Source: UBA3907 sp033810155
GTDB lineage: Bacteria > Bacillota > Sulfobacillia > Fermentithermobacillales > Fermentithermobacillaceae
Assembly (NCBI GenBank): GCA_033810155.1
Contig: JAPXKJ010000016.1
Location: 1-28,495 of the forward strand
Direction of reading: 5' to 3'
DNA length: 28,495 nucleotides
Position 1 is the stretch's first letter. Every line of letters begins with the position of its first letter. Made by a program: the position numbers and the translations under genes. The notes beneath the pieces are model-generated. The model made no database searches. It was not told the DNA's origin and worked only from the letters and a program-made list of their open reading frames with translations. Positions 1 through 7,820 of this stretch are shown here, in pieces.

Positions 1-36
1 AGGCTTTTGACGATTGAGAGAAAGGTGGCACTCAGA

Positions 37-1287
37 GTGAAACCACAACTGAGAAGAATCGAGGATGTAGATCCTGAAATACGCAGGGTTCTTATGGATG
101 AGGAAAAGCGTCAAATGGATGTGATAGAACTCATTGCTTCAGAAAATCTTGTTTCCAGAGCAGTTCTTGAAGCAGCAGGTTCGGTTTTGACAAATAAGTA
201 CGCAGAAGGATATCCCGGAAAGAGGTATTACGGTGGTTGTGAGGTAGTCGACGTAGCAGAGAATCTAGCTCGAGATCGCGCGAAGGAGATATTTGGTGCA
301 GAACATGCCAATGTTCAACCCCACTCGGGAGCACAGGCGAATACCGCGGTGTATTTCGCCGTTCTAAAACCAGGAGACACTGTGCTAGGAATGAACCTGG
401 CACATGGAGGACACCTGACACATGGAAGCCCAGTCAATATCTCAGGGCAGTATTACAACTTTGTGGCATATGGCGTAGACCCAGAGACAGAGACAATTGA
501 TTATGACCAGGTTAGGAGCGTTGCTTTGGAGCACAGGCCTAAGCTCATCGTCGCCGGAGCCAGTGCGTACCCCAGGATTATAGATTTCAAGAGGTTTAGA
601 GATATCGCTGATGAGTGTGGTTCTCTTCTCATGGTGGATATGGCCCATATTGCGGGTCTGGTAGCAGCAGGTCTCCATCCTTCTCCTGTTCCGTACGCCC
701 AGTTTGTGACGACGACAACTCACAAGACGCTAAGAGGGCCCAGAGGCGGTATGATCCTTTGCACACAGGAATGGGCTGCTGCAATTGACAAGGCTGTTTT
801 CCCTGGTATACAGGGCGGACCTCTTATGCACATAATAGCTGCTAAGGCGGTTGCCTTTAAAGAAGCCTTAGAACCGTCTTTCAAGGATTATCAGAGCCAA
901 GTTGTGAAGAACGCAAAGGCATTGGCTGAAGCTCTAAAGGGTTACGGGTTCAGGCTTGTATCTGGAGGAACTGACAATCACTTGATGCTTGTAGATCTCA
1001 CGCCTAAAGGCGTAACCGGCAGGCAGGCTGAACAGTTACTCGATAAGGTAGGCATCACTGTGAACAAGAATTCTATCCCATTCGACAAGAAGAAACCTAC
1101 CGTTACGAGTGGAATCCGGATAGGGACGCCTGCTGTGACAACAAGAGGCATGAAGGAACCAGAAATGGAGCTGATCGCCTCCTTAATAGATCGAACCCTT
1201 AGGGATAGAGAGAATGAAGATTCGTTGAAAGACATATCGGAGCAGGTAAAAGCATTGACCTCTAGGTTCCCGTTTTATAATGCATAG
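37..1287 (+). CDS. glyA: Serine hydroxymethyltransferase
   Basis: Cytosolic PLP enzyme that interconverts serine plus tetrahydrofolate with glycine plus 5,10-methylene-THF, feeding one-carbon metabolism. The N-terminal ELIASEN block, the NKYAEGYPGKRYYGG block and the PLP-lysine motif TTTTHKTLRGPRGG (Schiff-base lysine at residue 230) are all visible. I chose GTG at 37 because AAAGGTGG (21-28) sits 8 bases upstream and the resulting 416 residues match the usual family length. An earlier TTG at 7 has no visible ribosome site and would add ten non-conserved residues. The frame stays open to the window edge, so an upstream start cannot be excluded. Family identity is certain; only the start is in doubt. 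Confidence 0.95.
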   Translation: MKPQLRRIEDVDPEIRRVLMDEEKRQMDVIELIASENLVSRAVLEAAGSVLTNKYAEGYPGKRYYGGCEVVDVAENLARDRAKEIFGAEHANVQPHSGAQANTAVYFAVLKPGDTVLGMNLAHGGHLTHGSPVNISGQYYNFVAYGVDPETETIDYDQVRSVALEHRPKLIVAGASAYPRIIDFKRFRDIADECGSLLMVDMAHIAGLVAAGLHPSPVPYAQFVTTTTHKTLRGPRGGMILCTQEWAAAIDKAVFPGIQGGPLMHIIAAKAVAFKEALEPSFKDYQSQVVKNAKALAEALKGYGFRLVSGGTDNHLMLVDLTPKGVTGRQAEQLLDKVGITVNKNSIPFDKKKPTVTSGIRIGTPAVTTRGMKEPEMELIASLIDRTLRDRENEDSLKDISEQVKALTSRFPFYNA

Positions 1288-1313
1288 GGATAGTCGTTTT
1301 TAGAGGCAATATC

Positions 1314-1342
1314 TTTAACCGCCGTAAGTGTGGATATATAAG
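1314..1342 (+). promoter_or_regulatory. Possible sigma-A promoter for the Xaa-Pro peptidase gene
   Basis: A weak -35 (TTTAAC, 1314-1319, 3 of 6 matches) stands 17 bases before a good -10 (TATAAG, 1337-1342, 5 of 6). It lies in the glyA-peptidase gap just ahead of a large hairpin. It is supported only by consensus likeness. Confidence 0.3.
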
Positions 1343-1391
1343 GGGCGAAGGGTTCTGTTCTTTAGATGGACAATAAAGGAACCGTTCGCCC
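1343..1391 (+). repeat. Long inverted repeat (hairpin) in the leader of the peptidase gene
   Basis: The left arm GGGCGAAGGGTTC (1343-1355) pairs with the right arm GAACCGTTCGCCC (1379-1391), 12 of 13 bases. A second inner stem CTTTA/TAAAG lies in the loop. It is not followed by a T-run, so it is not a classic intrinsic terminator. It sits about 58 bases before the likely start codon. Confidence 0.6.
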
Positions 1392-1449
1392 TATGTGGTA
1401 TGGTAGAATTGGTCCTAGAATGTATGACCGGAAGGAGGTTCGTTATTGC

Positions 1450-2517
1450 ATGGCTAGTGAATGCATCTGCAAGTTACGAGCAAAAATGGCTGAGATTTCA
1501 GCTGACGGTTTTTTGATTTCAAAACCTGAGAACTGGAGGTACGTTTCGGGCTTTACAGGCGATTCAGGAGTATTGCTTATAACTCGTAAGGACAGTTTCT
1601 TGTTCACGGATTCACGCTACACCGAACAAGCGCAAAGTGAGGCGCCGGACTTTACTGTTACCAAGACAGTCCTAGAAGAGGATGTCCTAAAGAATACGGT
1701 TAAGAACCTTGGTTTGAAACGATTGGCTTTTGAAAAGCACTACATTACTTATGCTGGATGGGAAAGGCTGAAGGAAAAGTTTGAGGACCAGGAACTGGTG
1801 GGCGTAATGGGCTGGGTAGAAGATTTGAGAATGATAAAGAACGAAGAAGAAGTGGAGTACATATCCAAAGCCCAGCAGATCGCCGAGAAAGCGTTCAAGC
1901 TTCTTATGCCGCGCATAAAAGCGGGGGTATCTGAGATGGAGCTTGCGCTCGAACTTGAGTTTGAAATGAGAAGAATGGGCTCGGAAGGGGTAGCTTTCCC
2001 TTTCATAGTCGTATCGGGAACGCGTTCATCCTTGCCTCACGGGCAGCCTACCGAAAAGAAACTTGAACCTGGCGATTTTGTGACTTTTGACTTTGGTGCC
2101 CGTTTTAAAGGTTACTGTTCGGATATGACTAGAACGGTTGTAGTTGGTCCCTTAGACGACAAGCACAAGGAAATATACGATACAGTGCTTACTGCTCAAC
2201 TTGCCGCTCTAGATGCTATTGGCCCCGGAGTTCCCGCCAAGGAAGTGGATCTCGCAGGCAGAAAGGTAATTGAAGAAGCAGGTTATGGCGAGTACTTTGG
2301 CCATGGAATAGGCCATGGGGTAGGGCTTAATGTGCACGAAAGGCCTTCAGTGGGACGGACCTCCGAGGACATTTTGGAGCCTGGTGCGGTGATAACGGTG
2401 GAGCCAGGAATATATATCGAGGGCTTCGGCGGAGTAAGAATCGAAGATATGGTGTTGGTTACAGAAGAAGGCAAAAGAAACTTGACTGCCTGTGAAAAAG
2501 AACTCATAGTAGTCTAG
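1450..2517 (+). CDS. pepP: Xaa-Pro aminopeptidase / M24 family metallopeptidase
   Basis: Cytosolic M24 'pita-bread' peptidase that removes N-terminal residues ahead of proline. The N-terminal creatinase-like domain occupies about residues 1-125 and the catalytic domain the rest. The dinuclear metal ligands can be read as D214 (FDFGA), D225 (GYCSDMTRT), H289 (GHGIGHGVG), E318 (VEPGIYI) and E332 (VRIED). I start at ATG 1450 because GGAGG at 1434-1438 precedes it and the 355-residue product matches the family; the longer frame from 1366 would add 28 unlikely residues inside the leader hairpin. It lies upstream of efp, as in many Bacillota (yqhT-efp). Aminopeptidase versus prolidase specificity cannot be settled from sequence. 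Confidence 0.92.
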   Translation: MASECICKLRAKMAEISADGFLISKPENWRYVSGFTGDSGVLLITRKDSFLFTDSRYTEQAQSEAPDFTVTKTVLEEDVLKNTVKNLGLKRLAFEKHYITYAGWERLKEKFEDQELVGVMGWVEDLRMIKNEEEVEYISKAQQIAEKAFKLLMPRIKAGVSEMELALELEFEMRRMGSEGVAFPFIVVSGTRSSLPHGQPTEKKLEPGDFVTFDFGARFKGYCSDMTRTVVVGPLDDKHKEIYDTVLTAQLAALDAIGPGVPAKEVDLAGRKVIEEAGYGEYFGHGIGHGVGLNVHERPSVGRTSEDILEPGAVITVEPGIYIEGFGGVRIEDMVLVTEEGKRNLTACEKELIVV

Positions 2518-2577
2518 GATGGAATTTGGCTAGTCCTCAGCGGTTTAATTAGTCTCTTAAAAGGCGGGGTAAGTATT

Positions 2578-3135
2578 GTGATATCAACTAATGACTTTCG
2601 TACAGGAGTTACCATAGAAATTGATGGACAGCCCTGGGTCGTAGTGGAGTTTCAGCATGTTAAGCCGGGCAAAGGTTCGGCGTTTGTGAGGGCAAAGATA
2701 AAGAACGTGATAACAGGGTCAGTTTTGGAGCGAACGTTCAACGCTGGAGAGAAGTTGCCTAGGGCTCACATAGAACGACGAGAAGCTCAGTATCTTTACG
2801 GCATGGGCGATGAACTCACGTTTATGGATGTCACAACATACGAGCAGGCTACATTGTCACGGGAAGTGGTCGGCGAAGGTGTCTTGTACCTGAAAGAAAA
2901 TACGAATGTATATATAATGAGCTACGAGGGTCGCGTTATCGGAGTCGAAATACCAAACTTTGTCGAACTGGAAGTTGTAGAGACTGAGCCCGGTTTTAAA
3001 GGAGATACTGCTACCGGAGGCACTAAGCAAGCCAAACTGGAAACTGGCGCAGTTGTTAAGGTTCCGCTTTTTGTAAACGTTGGAGATGTGTTAAAGATAG
3101 ATACAAGAACCGGAGAGTACATCGAAAGAGTATGA
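2578..3135 (+). CDS. efp: Translation elongation factor P
   Basis: EF-P binds between the P and E sites of the ribosome and relieves stalling at polyproline stretches. The 185-residue length is canonical and three OB/KOW-like domains are present: KOW at about 1-63, the central OB fold at 65-125, and the C-terminal OB fold at 130-185 with the GDVLKIDTRTGEYIERV signature. The tip lysine is K32 in PGKGSA, the residue that is modified in Bacillus EF-P; no modification enzyme is visible here. It starts at GTG 2578 behind AAGGCGGGG. The stop lies just before the ribosome site of the next gene, implying co-transcription. Confidence 0.97.
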   Translation: MISTNDFRTGVTIEIDGQPWVVVEFQHVKPGKGSAFVRAKIKNVITGSVLERTFNAGEKLPRAHIERREAQYLYGMGDELTFMDVTTYEQATLSREVVGEGVLYLKENTNVYIMSYEGRVIGVEIPNFVELEVVETEPGFKGDTATGGTKQAKLETGAVVKVPLFVNVGDVLKIDTRTGEYIERV

Positions 3136-3164
3136 CGTATAGACGTATAAAGGAGGAGATTGAG

Positions 3165-3635
3165 GTGTTCGAATTGAAGGAAAAGGTTTCCTATCTCAAT
3201 GGTCTGCTAGATGGTCTTGAGATCTCGGACGCAACCAAAGAAGGGAAGGCTATCAAAGCTGTAGCTGAAGTGATCAATCAGATCGCAGACGCGTTAACGG
3301 ATCTCGCTTACGCTCAAGAGGATATTCTTGACTACGTAGACTGCATAGACGAAGACCTGGCTGTATTGGAGGATGAAGTCTACGGAGAGAGGTTTATCGA
3401 GGTAGAGTGCCCGAACTGCGGAGAAGCGGTTTACGTGGACCTGTCAATTCTCGAGGATAGCGATGCAGAAATCGTATGCCCAGAGTGTGGCGAGTCTTTT
3501 ACGACCGACGATGTCATAAGGCAGATGTGCCATTGCGCACTACACTGCTGCGAAGAAGATGAGGATGAAGAGTTTGACGATGATTGGTACTTTGACGAAG
3601 ACGAAGACGAAGATGAAGATGAAAGCGAAGAGTGA
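3165..3635 (+). CDS. CD1247-type protein with zinc ribbon and acidic tail
   Basis: Function unknown. The N-terminal helical segment (about 1-70, beginning FELKEKVSYLNGLLDGLEI) matches what I recall of the CD1247 N-terminal domain family, often found beside efp in Clostridia. Next come a zinc ribbon with CPNC (C82, C85) and CPEC (C105, C108), a second Cys/His cluster (CHCALHCC, 122-129) that could bind another metal, and an almost purely Asp/Glu tail from residue 130. GTG 3165 is chosen because AGGAGGAG (3151-3158) sits 6 bases upstream and gives the family's usual N-terminus; ATG 3132 overlaps the efp stop and lacks a ribosome site. Likely in the efp transcript. A protein- or nucleic-acid-binding role is inference only. 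Confidence 0.85.
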   Translation: MFELKEKVSYLNGLLDGLEISDATKEGKAIKAVAEVINQIADALTDLAYAQEDILDYVDCIDEDLAVLEDEVYGERFIEVECPNCGEAVYVDLSILEDSDAEIVCPECGESFTTDDVIRQMCHCALHCCEEDEDEEFDDDWYFDEDEDEDEDESEE

Positions 3636-3640
3636 GCCTG

Positions 3641-3674
3641 GAATACCTATTGAGATTCACGATATGAGGTATTC
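3641..3674 (+). repeat. 8-bp perfect inverted repeat after the CD1247-type gene
   Basis: GAATACCT (3641-3648) pairs perfectly with AGGTATTC (3667-3674) across 18 bases. It is the first of two or three stacked hairpins in this gap and may help close the efp transcript. Confidence 0.45.
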
Positions 3675-3695
3675 GAAAAGGTGAGCCTTTTTACT

Positions 3696-3726
3696 GGGCA
3701 GCTATTGGTATAGTAGCTGCCCTTTT
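3696..3726 (+). terminator. Rho-independent terminator closing the efp-region transcript
   Basis: A perfect 9-bp GC-rich stem, GGGCAGCTA (3696-3704) with TAGCTGCCC (3714-3722), has a 9-base loop and is followed at once by TTTT. A weaker A/T-rich hairpin, AAAAGG-TGAG-CCTTTTT, lies just upstream at 3677-3693. Confidence 0.8.
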
Positions 3727-3746
3727 GGCCTTATGATCGTTGCTGC

Positions 3747-3776
3747 TTGCGAGCAGGCTTGGTTAGTCTATATAAT
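3747..3776 (+). promoter_or_regulatory. Sigma-A-type promoter of the Asp23-AmaP-nusB unit
   Basis: The -35 TTGCGA (3747-3752) and a perfect -10 TATAAT (3771-3776) are separated by 18 bases. A small dyad, CTGCT-TGCG-AGCAG, overlaps the -35 and could be an operator. The placement between a terminator and the next gene supports the call. Confidence 0.65.
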
Positions 3777-3850
3777 CGGAATTAGGAAGTTTAGAATCAG
3801 AGCTAGGTAGTAATGTTGGCTTGTACGCAAAACAAGGGAGGCACCATCAA

Positions 3851-4237
3851 GTGCCGCGTGAAGATAAGGAATTCGATAGTCGCGAAAACGAAGACGTGTC
3901 AATCCGCATTTCGGATGAAGTCATAGCATCGATCGCTAGCGTAGCTGCTGCCCAGGTAGAAGGTGTGTCTGCTATGTCAGGCAATCTGGTGAACGATATT
4001 GGGGATGTGTTTTTGGGAAAGAAGAGCGGGGGAAAGGGCGTCAAGGTTTCTTCGGGTCAAGAAGAGGTAGAGTTAGATCTCTACATCAATGTGAAGTACG
4101 GAGCGAGAATCCCAGAGGTAGCCTACAAAGTGCAGGAAAACGTGAAGAAGTCTGTAGAAAGCATGACTGACCTGAGGGTTTCCCGCGTGAACATCCACAT
4201 TCAGGGAATTTCTCAGGGTTCTGAGAGCGATACCTAG
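3851..4237 (+). CDS. Asp23/Gls24 family envelope stress protein
   Basis: A 128-residue Asp23-family protein: VSIRISDEVIASIASVAAAQVEGV, then the variable GKKSGGKG loop, then VELDLYINVKYGARIPEVAYKVQENVKKSVESMTDL. In Staphylococcus, Asp23 is a cytosolic protein tethered to the membrane by AmaP and linked to cell-wall stress. The gene order here (Asp23, AmaP, DUF2273) preserves that partnership. GTG 3851 is chosen because GGGAGGC (3836-3842) lies 8 bases upstream; the frame could begin at TTG 3821 but has no ribosome site there. The first 15 residues are strongly charged. Family is confident; the exact role in this organism is inferred. Confidence 0.9.
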   Translation: MPREDKEFDSRENEDVSIRISDEVIASIASVAAAQVEGVSAMSGNLVNDIGDVFLGKKSGGKGVKVSSGQEEVELDLYINVKYGARIPEVAYKVQENVKKSVESMTDLRVSRVNIHIQGISQGSESDT

Positions 4238-4262
4238 GCGTCTGAGAGGAAGAGGTGATTCC

Positions 4263-4787
4263 GTGCAGCTAGTTGATAAGATTATCCTGAGCATTTATGC
4301 GATATCGCTTTCGGTAATATCTTTCGTCATTCTTCTGACGAGCCTCGGGTGGAGGGTACCCCTTGACGTTTTTCATGAGGCTCTCTCCGTCCCTAATGGT
4401 CAGATTGCAATAGGTGTAATATCAGGAATTTTGTTCATAATGAGCCTTCGATTTGTCCATGTAGGGGTTCGAAGAGCGCCTATCCATGCTGTAGTTCATG
4501 ATACCGAAATGGGGGAAGTGCGAATATCCCTTGTAGCGGTAAGGAATTTGGTTAAGCGGGTGGTCTCCAAAATTCCTGGAGTAAAGAATGTCAAAGCAGC
4601 AGTGAGTCTAGGTGAAGAAGGTCTGCGCGTAGCTCTAGAACTCAGAGTTGGGATGGATGCTAATGTTCCTGAATTGGCAGACAAGATTCAAAAAGCTGTG
4701 TCTTCTTATGTGTGGGATGTTGCTGGCATTAGCGTTGAGAGTGTAACTGTGTCCATCGCTGACGTTTCCACGGATGGAAATCGCTAG
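4263..4787 (+). CDS. amaP: Alkaline shock response membrane anchor protein AmaP
   Basis: Membrane protein predicted to anchor Asp23-type proteins. Two transmembrane helices are visible at about residues 7-30 and 47-66, joined by a short loop, followed by a cytosolic Asp23-like alpha/beta domain (about 75-165, with IPGVKNVKAAVSLGEEGLRV and later VSSYVWDVAGISVESVTVSI). The 174-residue length is typical. GTG 4263 follows AGGAAGAGGTGA (4247-4258). It lies between the Asp23 gene and the DUF2273 gene, the usual trio, and its stop overlaps the ribosome site of the next gene. Confidence 0.9.
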   Translation: MQLVDKIILSIYAISLSVISFVILLTSLGWRVPLDVFHEALSVPNGQIAIGVISGILFIMSLRFVHVGVRRAPIHAVVHDTEMGEVRISLVAVRNLVKRVVSKIPGVKNVKAAVSLGEEGLRVALELRVGMDANVPELADKIQKAVSSYVWDVAGISVESVTVSIADVSTDGNR

Positions 4788-4799
4788 GAGGTGGCCCTA

Positions 4800-5054
4800 A
4801 TGGAACCGGGAACGGGCAAGAGAGTACTGGATAGGCTCTTAGCATGGATTGAGAGCAATCCGGGTCGAGCCCTAGGGACCGGCATCGGGTTTCTGATCGG
4901 TTTGTCACTGATAACGCTAGGTCTATGGAAGACTTTAATACTAATACTGGCTACTTGGCTGGGATATTCAATAGGGAGATCGTCAGACGATGAAGGAAAG
5001 GGATTTAGGGAACTTCTGGAAGATAGATTTCCAGGAAGACCACATTTTCATTGA
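4800..5054 (+). CDS. DUF2273 small membrane protein
   Basis: An 84-residue protein with a helical pair of membrane segments (RALGTGIGFLIGLSLITLGL and WKTLILILATWLGYSIG) and a charged C-terminal tail. This is the third member of the conserved Asp23-AmaP-DUF2273 set; its role is unknown but presumed to be in the same envelope complex. ATG 4800 is preferred over GTG 4791 because AGGAGGTGG (4786-4794) would overlap the earlier codon and is well spaced for the later one. Confidence 0.85.
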   Translation: MEPGTGKRVLDRLLAWIESNPGRALGTGIGFLIGLSLITLGLWKTLILILATWLGYSIGRSSDDEGKGFRELLEDRFPGRPHFH

Positions 5055-5065
5055 GGACTTAGAGA

Positions 5066-5512
5066 ATGAGTAGACGTGATTCAAGGATATTGGCGCTCAA
5101 TGCGCTTTTTTGTTGGGAAGTAGGAAAAAACGATCCCGATGAGTATTTTTTTGTCTTGGAGTCGGAGGCAGATCGGACGGACAGAGCCTACTTGGGAGAT
5201 ATTGGATACGCTCGATCTTTGGTTGAGGCTGTTACTTCGAATGTATGTAAGATAGATGATCTCATTGGTCAAGTATCGAAGGGCTGGGCCGTGTCTAGAA
5301 TGCCGCGAGCTGATTTGTGCATCATTCGGTTAGCCTACGCAGAGGCTCTCATCCTCAGAAGTGCTCCCGTCGAAGTAGTCTTGAACGAGGCAATAGAACT
5401 CTCAAAGGACTATGGGTCTCATGCGTCCCCGAGTTTTGTCAATGGGGTTCTCGTGAGCGTTTTCACGAAATCAGGGTGGTCACAAGAGGGTGCAGATCGT
5501 TACAATAAATGA
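5066..5512 (+). CDS. nusB: Transcription antitermination factor NusB
   Basis: All-helical RNA-binding protein that works with NusE (S10) on boxA RNA in rRNA antitermination. The sequence shows the N-terminal RRDSRILALNALFCWEVG block and the C-terminal VVLNEAIELSKDYGSHASPSFVNGVL block, the family signature. The 148-residue length is normal. The ribosome site is weak (GAGGACTTAGAGA), which suggests translation coupled to the gene 11 bases upstream. In many Bacillota folD or xseA follows nusB; here the NfnAB genes lie between nusB and xseA. Confidence 0.93.
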   Translation: MSRRDSRILALNALFCWEVGKNDPDEYFFVLESEADRTDRAYLGDIGYARSLVEAVTSNVCKIDDLIGQVSKGWAVSRMPRADLCIIRLAYAEALILRSAPVEVVLNEAIELSKDYGSHASPSFVNGVLVSVFTKSGWSQEGADRYNK

Positions 5513-5568
5513 GTAAGCTATGCTTTATGTCGCAAGCATCGCTAGATTATATCGTGGAGGGTGTGTAG

Positions 5569-6411
5569 ATGAACGAGATAATACATAAAGAGGTGCTGAC
5601 GCCCGTTACAAAAAAAATCGTGGTCAACGCCCCTTTGATTGCAGAAAAAGCAAAACCCGGCCAATTTGTCATGTTGAGGATCCGCAAAGAAGGAGAAAGG
5701 ATCCCTTTGACGATAGCAGATTACGACGCAGAGGCCGGAACCATCACCTTGATTTACCAGGAAGTTGGCTTTACTACAGCCCAGCTTGGGAAACTGGAAG
5801 TAAACGACAGAATAATGGATCTGGCAGGTCCCTTGGGATTACCTGCGGAGCTCCCGGAAGCGGGGAAGGTTGTCGCTGTTGGTGGCGGTGTGGGCGTTGC
5901 TCCTCTTTTGCCTAAGTGCAAAGAATTGCATCGGCGTGGAGTGAACTTGATCAGTATAATAGGGGCCCGTTCAGAGGATCTGATAATCCTTGAAGATGAA
6001 ATGAGAGAGTACTCTGACGAACTCCATATTTGCACCGATGATGGAAGCAGAGGATTCAAGGGTTTCGTGTCTGATAAACTCAAGGAACTGATCGAACATG
6101 GTCTTACCATGGATGAAGTGATCGCTATAGGCCCGATGCTTATGATGAAAGCTGTCTGCCAGGTAACGAAGGAATATGGGATTAAGACATGGGTTTCTAT
6201 GAATCCCATAATGGTGGACGGTACTGGGATGTGTGGGGCATGTAGGGTATCAGTTGGTGGGGAAACCAAGTTTGCGTGTGTAGATGGGCCGATGTTTGAC
6301 GGCCATCTTGTGGATTGGACTGAAGCGTGGAGACGTTCCAATGCTTACGGAGAACAAGAGCAAATCGCAAATGAACGTTGCCGCTGTGGAGGTGGACATA
6401 ATGGCCGTTAA
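5569..6411 (+). CDS. nfnA: NfnA-type FAD/[2Fe-2S] subunit (ferredoxin-NADP+ reductase, sulfide dehydrogenase-like)
   Basis: Small subunit of NADH-dependent reduced ferredoxin:NADP+ oxidoreductase. With NfnB it couples oxidation of NADH and reduced ferredoxin to NADPH formation by flavin-based bifurcation. An FAD-binding barrel comes first (GQFVMLRIRKEGERIPLTIADYD, about 30-50), then the nucleotide-binding half (VAVGGGVGVAPLLPKCKEL), then a C-terminal cysteine cluster (GTGMCGACRVSVGG...FACVDGPMFDGH) for the [2Fe-2S] centre. The 280 residues match the family. ATG follows GGAGGG. The end overlaps nfnB by 11 bases, suggesting translational coupling. Sulfide dehydrogenase (SudB) and PyrK-like roles are alternatives; the partner gene favours Nfn. 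Confidence 0.9.
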   Translation: MNEIIHKEVLTPVTKKIVVNAPLIAEKAKPGQFVMLRIRKEGERIPLTIADYDAEAGTITLIYQEVGFTTAQLGKLEVNDRIMDLAGPLGLPAELPEAGKVVAVGGGVGVAPLLPKCKELHRRGVNLISIIGARSEDLIILEDEMREYSDELHICTDDGSRGFKGFVSDKLKELIEHGLTMDEVIAIGPMLMMKAVCQVTKEYGIKTWVSMNPIMVDGTGMCGACRVSVGGETKFACVDGPMFDGHLVDWTEAWRRSNAYGEQEQIANERCRCGGGHNGR

Positions 6412-7798
6412 GAATAGAGTCGAGATGCCTAGTCAGGATCCAGAGGTTAGGCGCCACAATTTTCAAGAAGTTGCTTTAGGCTATACTGAGGAAATGGCTT
6501 TGGAAGAGGCATCGAGATGTCTTAACTGTAAGAATCCTCAATGTATGCAAGGGTGCCCTGTATCCGTTGATATTCCAGGGTTTATCAAACTTATAAAAGA
6601 GCGTGACTATCAGGGAGCAATTGACATAGTAAAAGCTACTAATAGTCTCCCTGCTGTATGTGGAAGAGTCTGTCCTCAAGAGATTCAGTGTGAGTCTAAG
6701 TGCATACTTGGTAGGAGAGGCGAACCTGTAGCGATTGGGCGATTAGAGAGGTTTGTGGCAGATTGGGAAATGACGAATGGAAATTCGGATGTTCCACAAG
6801 TGTGCGGAAATGGGAAAAAGGTTGCAATTGTCGGAGCAGGCCCTGCTGGACTTACCTGCGGAGGAGATCTAGCCAAATTAGGCTATAGCGTGACCATCTT
6901 TGAATCCCTTCACGAGCCAGGCGGAGTCCTGATGTATGGGATTCCTGAGTTTCGTCTTCCAAAGAACATAGTTAAGAAAGAGGTTGACTACGTCAAAAAG
7001 CTTGGGGTTAACATTGAACTCAACTTCATCGTTGGGCGAACTCTTACCATAGACGAGATCTTCGAACAAGGTTTCGATGCTGTTTTTGTGGGCAGTGGAG
7101 CAGGGTTGCCAATGTTCATGCACATACCTGGCGAAAACTTGAACGGAGTCTATTCTGCTAATGAATACCTTACTCGTATAAACCTAATGAAAGCATATTT
7201 GTTTCCGGAATACGATACGCCGATAGTATCTGGCAAAAAAGTCGTGGTAGTAGGTGCAGGTAATGTAGCAATGGACTCTGTTAGGTGCGCTTTGAGGCTC
7301 GGCGCCGAAAAAGCAATGATAGTCTACAGACGAGGCAGAGAAGAAATGCCTGCTCGTGCAGAGGAAATTCACCATGCCGAGGAAGAGGGCGTCGAGTTTC
7401 ATCTTCTTTCGAATCCGGTGAGGATTTTGGGTAACGATCAAGGTTGGGTTAGCGGCATAGAGTGCATTAGGATGGAACTAGGGGAACCCGATCGGTCTGG
7501 TAGAAGACGTCCAATACCAATTCCAGGTTCTGAGTTTGTGATGGAAGCAGACACCGTTATAATGGCGCTGGGCACATCTCCCAACCCTATCTTGGTGAAA
7601 ACTACTGATGGTCTTAATGCGCACTCATGGGGTGGTCTTGTAGCCGACGAACATACCGGTAGGACTAGCAGACCCAGAGTTTGGGCCGGCGGAGATGCGG
7701 TAACAGGCTCTGCTACCGTGATTTTGGCGATGGGTGCGGGGAAGATCGCTGCAAACGACATCCATGAATACCTAGAAAGCGGGAAAACCGAGTGGTAA
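6401..7798 (+). CDS. nfnB: NfnB-type large subunit (glutamate synthase small-chain-like flavoprotein)
   Basis: Large subunit of the NfnAB transhydrogenase, related to the GltD/glutamate synthase small chain. The N-terminal cysteine-rich region (CLNCKNPQCMQGCPVSVDIP and CGRVCPQEIQCESKC, within the first 110 residues) holds two [4Fe-4S] clusters. Two Rossmann motifs follow: VAIVGAGPAGLTCGGDLAKL for FAD and VVVVGAGNVAMDSVRCALRL for NAD(P). I choose ATG 6401, preceded by GGAGGTGG (6388-6395), giving 465 residues as usual; the frame runs open further upstream within nfnA. No glutamate synthase large subunit is adjacent, which argues for Nfn rather than amino-acid synthesis. Confidence 0.92.
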   Translation: MAVKNRVEMPSQDPEVRRHNFQEVALGYTEEMALEEASRCLNCKNPQCMQGCPVSVDIPGFIKLIKERDYQGAIDIVKATNSLPAVCGRVCPQEIQCESKCILGRRGEPVAIGRLERFVADWEMTNGNSDVPQVCGNGKKVAIVGAGPAGLTCGGDLAKLGYSVTIFESLHEPGGVLMYGIPEFRLPKNIVKKEVDYVKKLGVNIELNFIVGRTLTIDEIFEQGFDAVFVGSGAGLPMFMHIPGENLNGVYSANEYLTRINLMKAYLFPEYDTPIVSGKKVVVVGAGNVAMDSVRCALRLGAEKAMIVYRRGREEMPARAEEIHHAEEEGVEFHLLSNPVRILGNDQGWVSGIECIRMELGEPDRSGRRRPIPIPGSEFVMEADTVIMALGTSPNPILVKTTDGLNAHSWGGLVADEHTGRTSRPRVWAGGDAVTGSATVILAMGAGKIAANDIHEYLESGKTEW

Positions 7799-7820
7799 GA
7801 AGATTTCTCATTTGTTGAGC

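Noticed and set aside
1343..1449. A T-box or riboswitch before the peptidase gene
   Set aside because: No T-box consensus, no specifier loop, and no recognised riboswitch core is present; only a hairpin can be supported.
3541..3634. Tandem GAAGAC/GATGAA-like units that could suggest a short DNA repeat array
   Set aside because: These are Asp/Glu codons of the acidic tail of a real protein; there are no spacers and no repeat length as in CRISPR.
5754..6341. A 195-residue open frame on the minus strand inside nfnA
   Set aside because: It is the antisense shadow of a clear, conserved gene, with no ribosome site and low-complexity composition.
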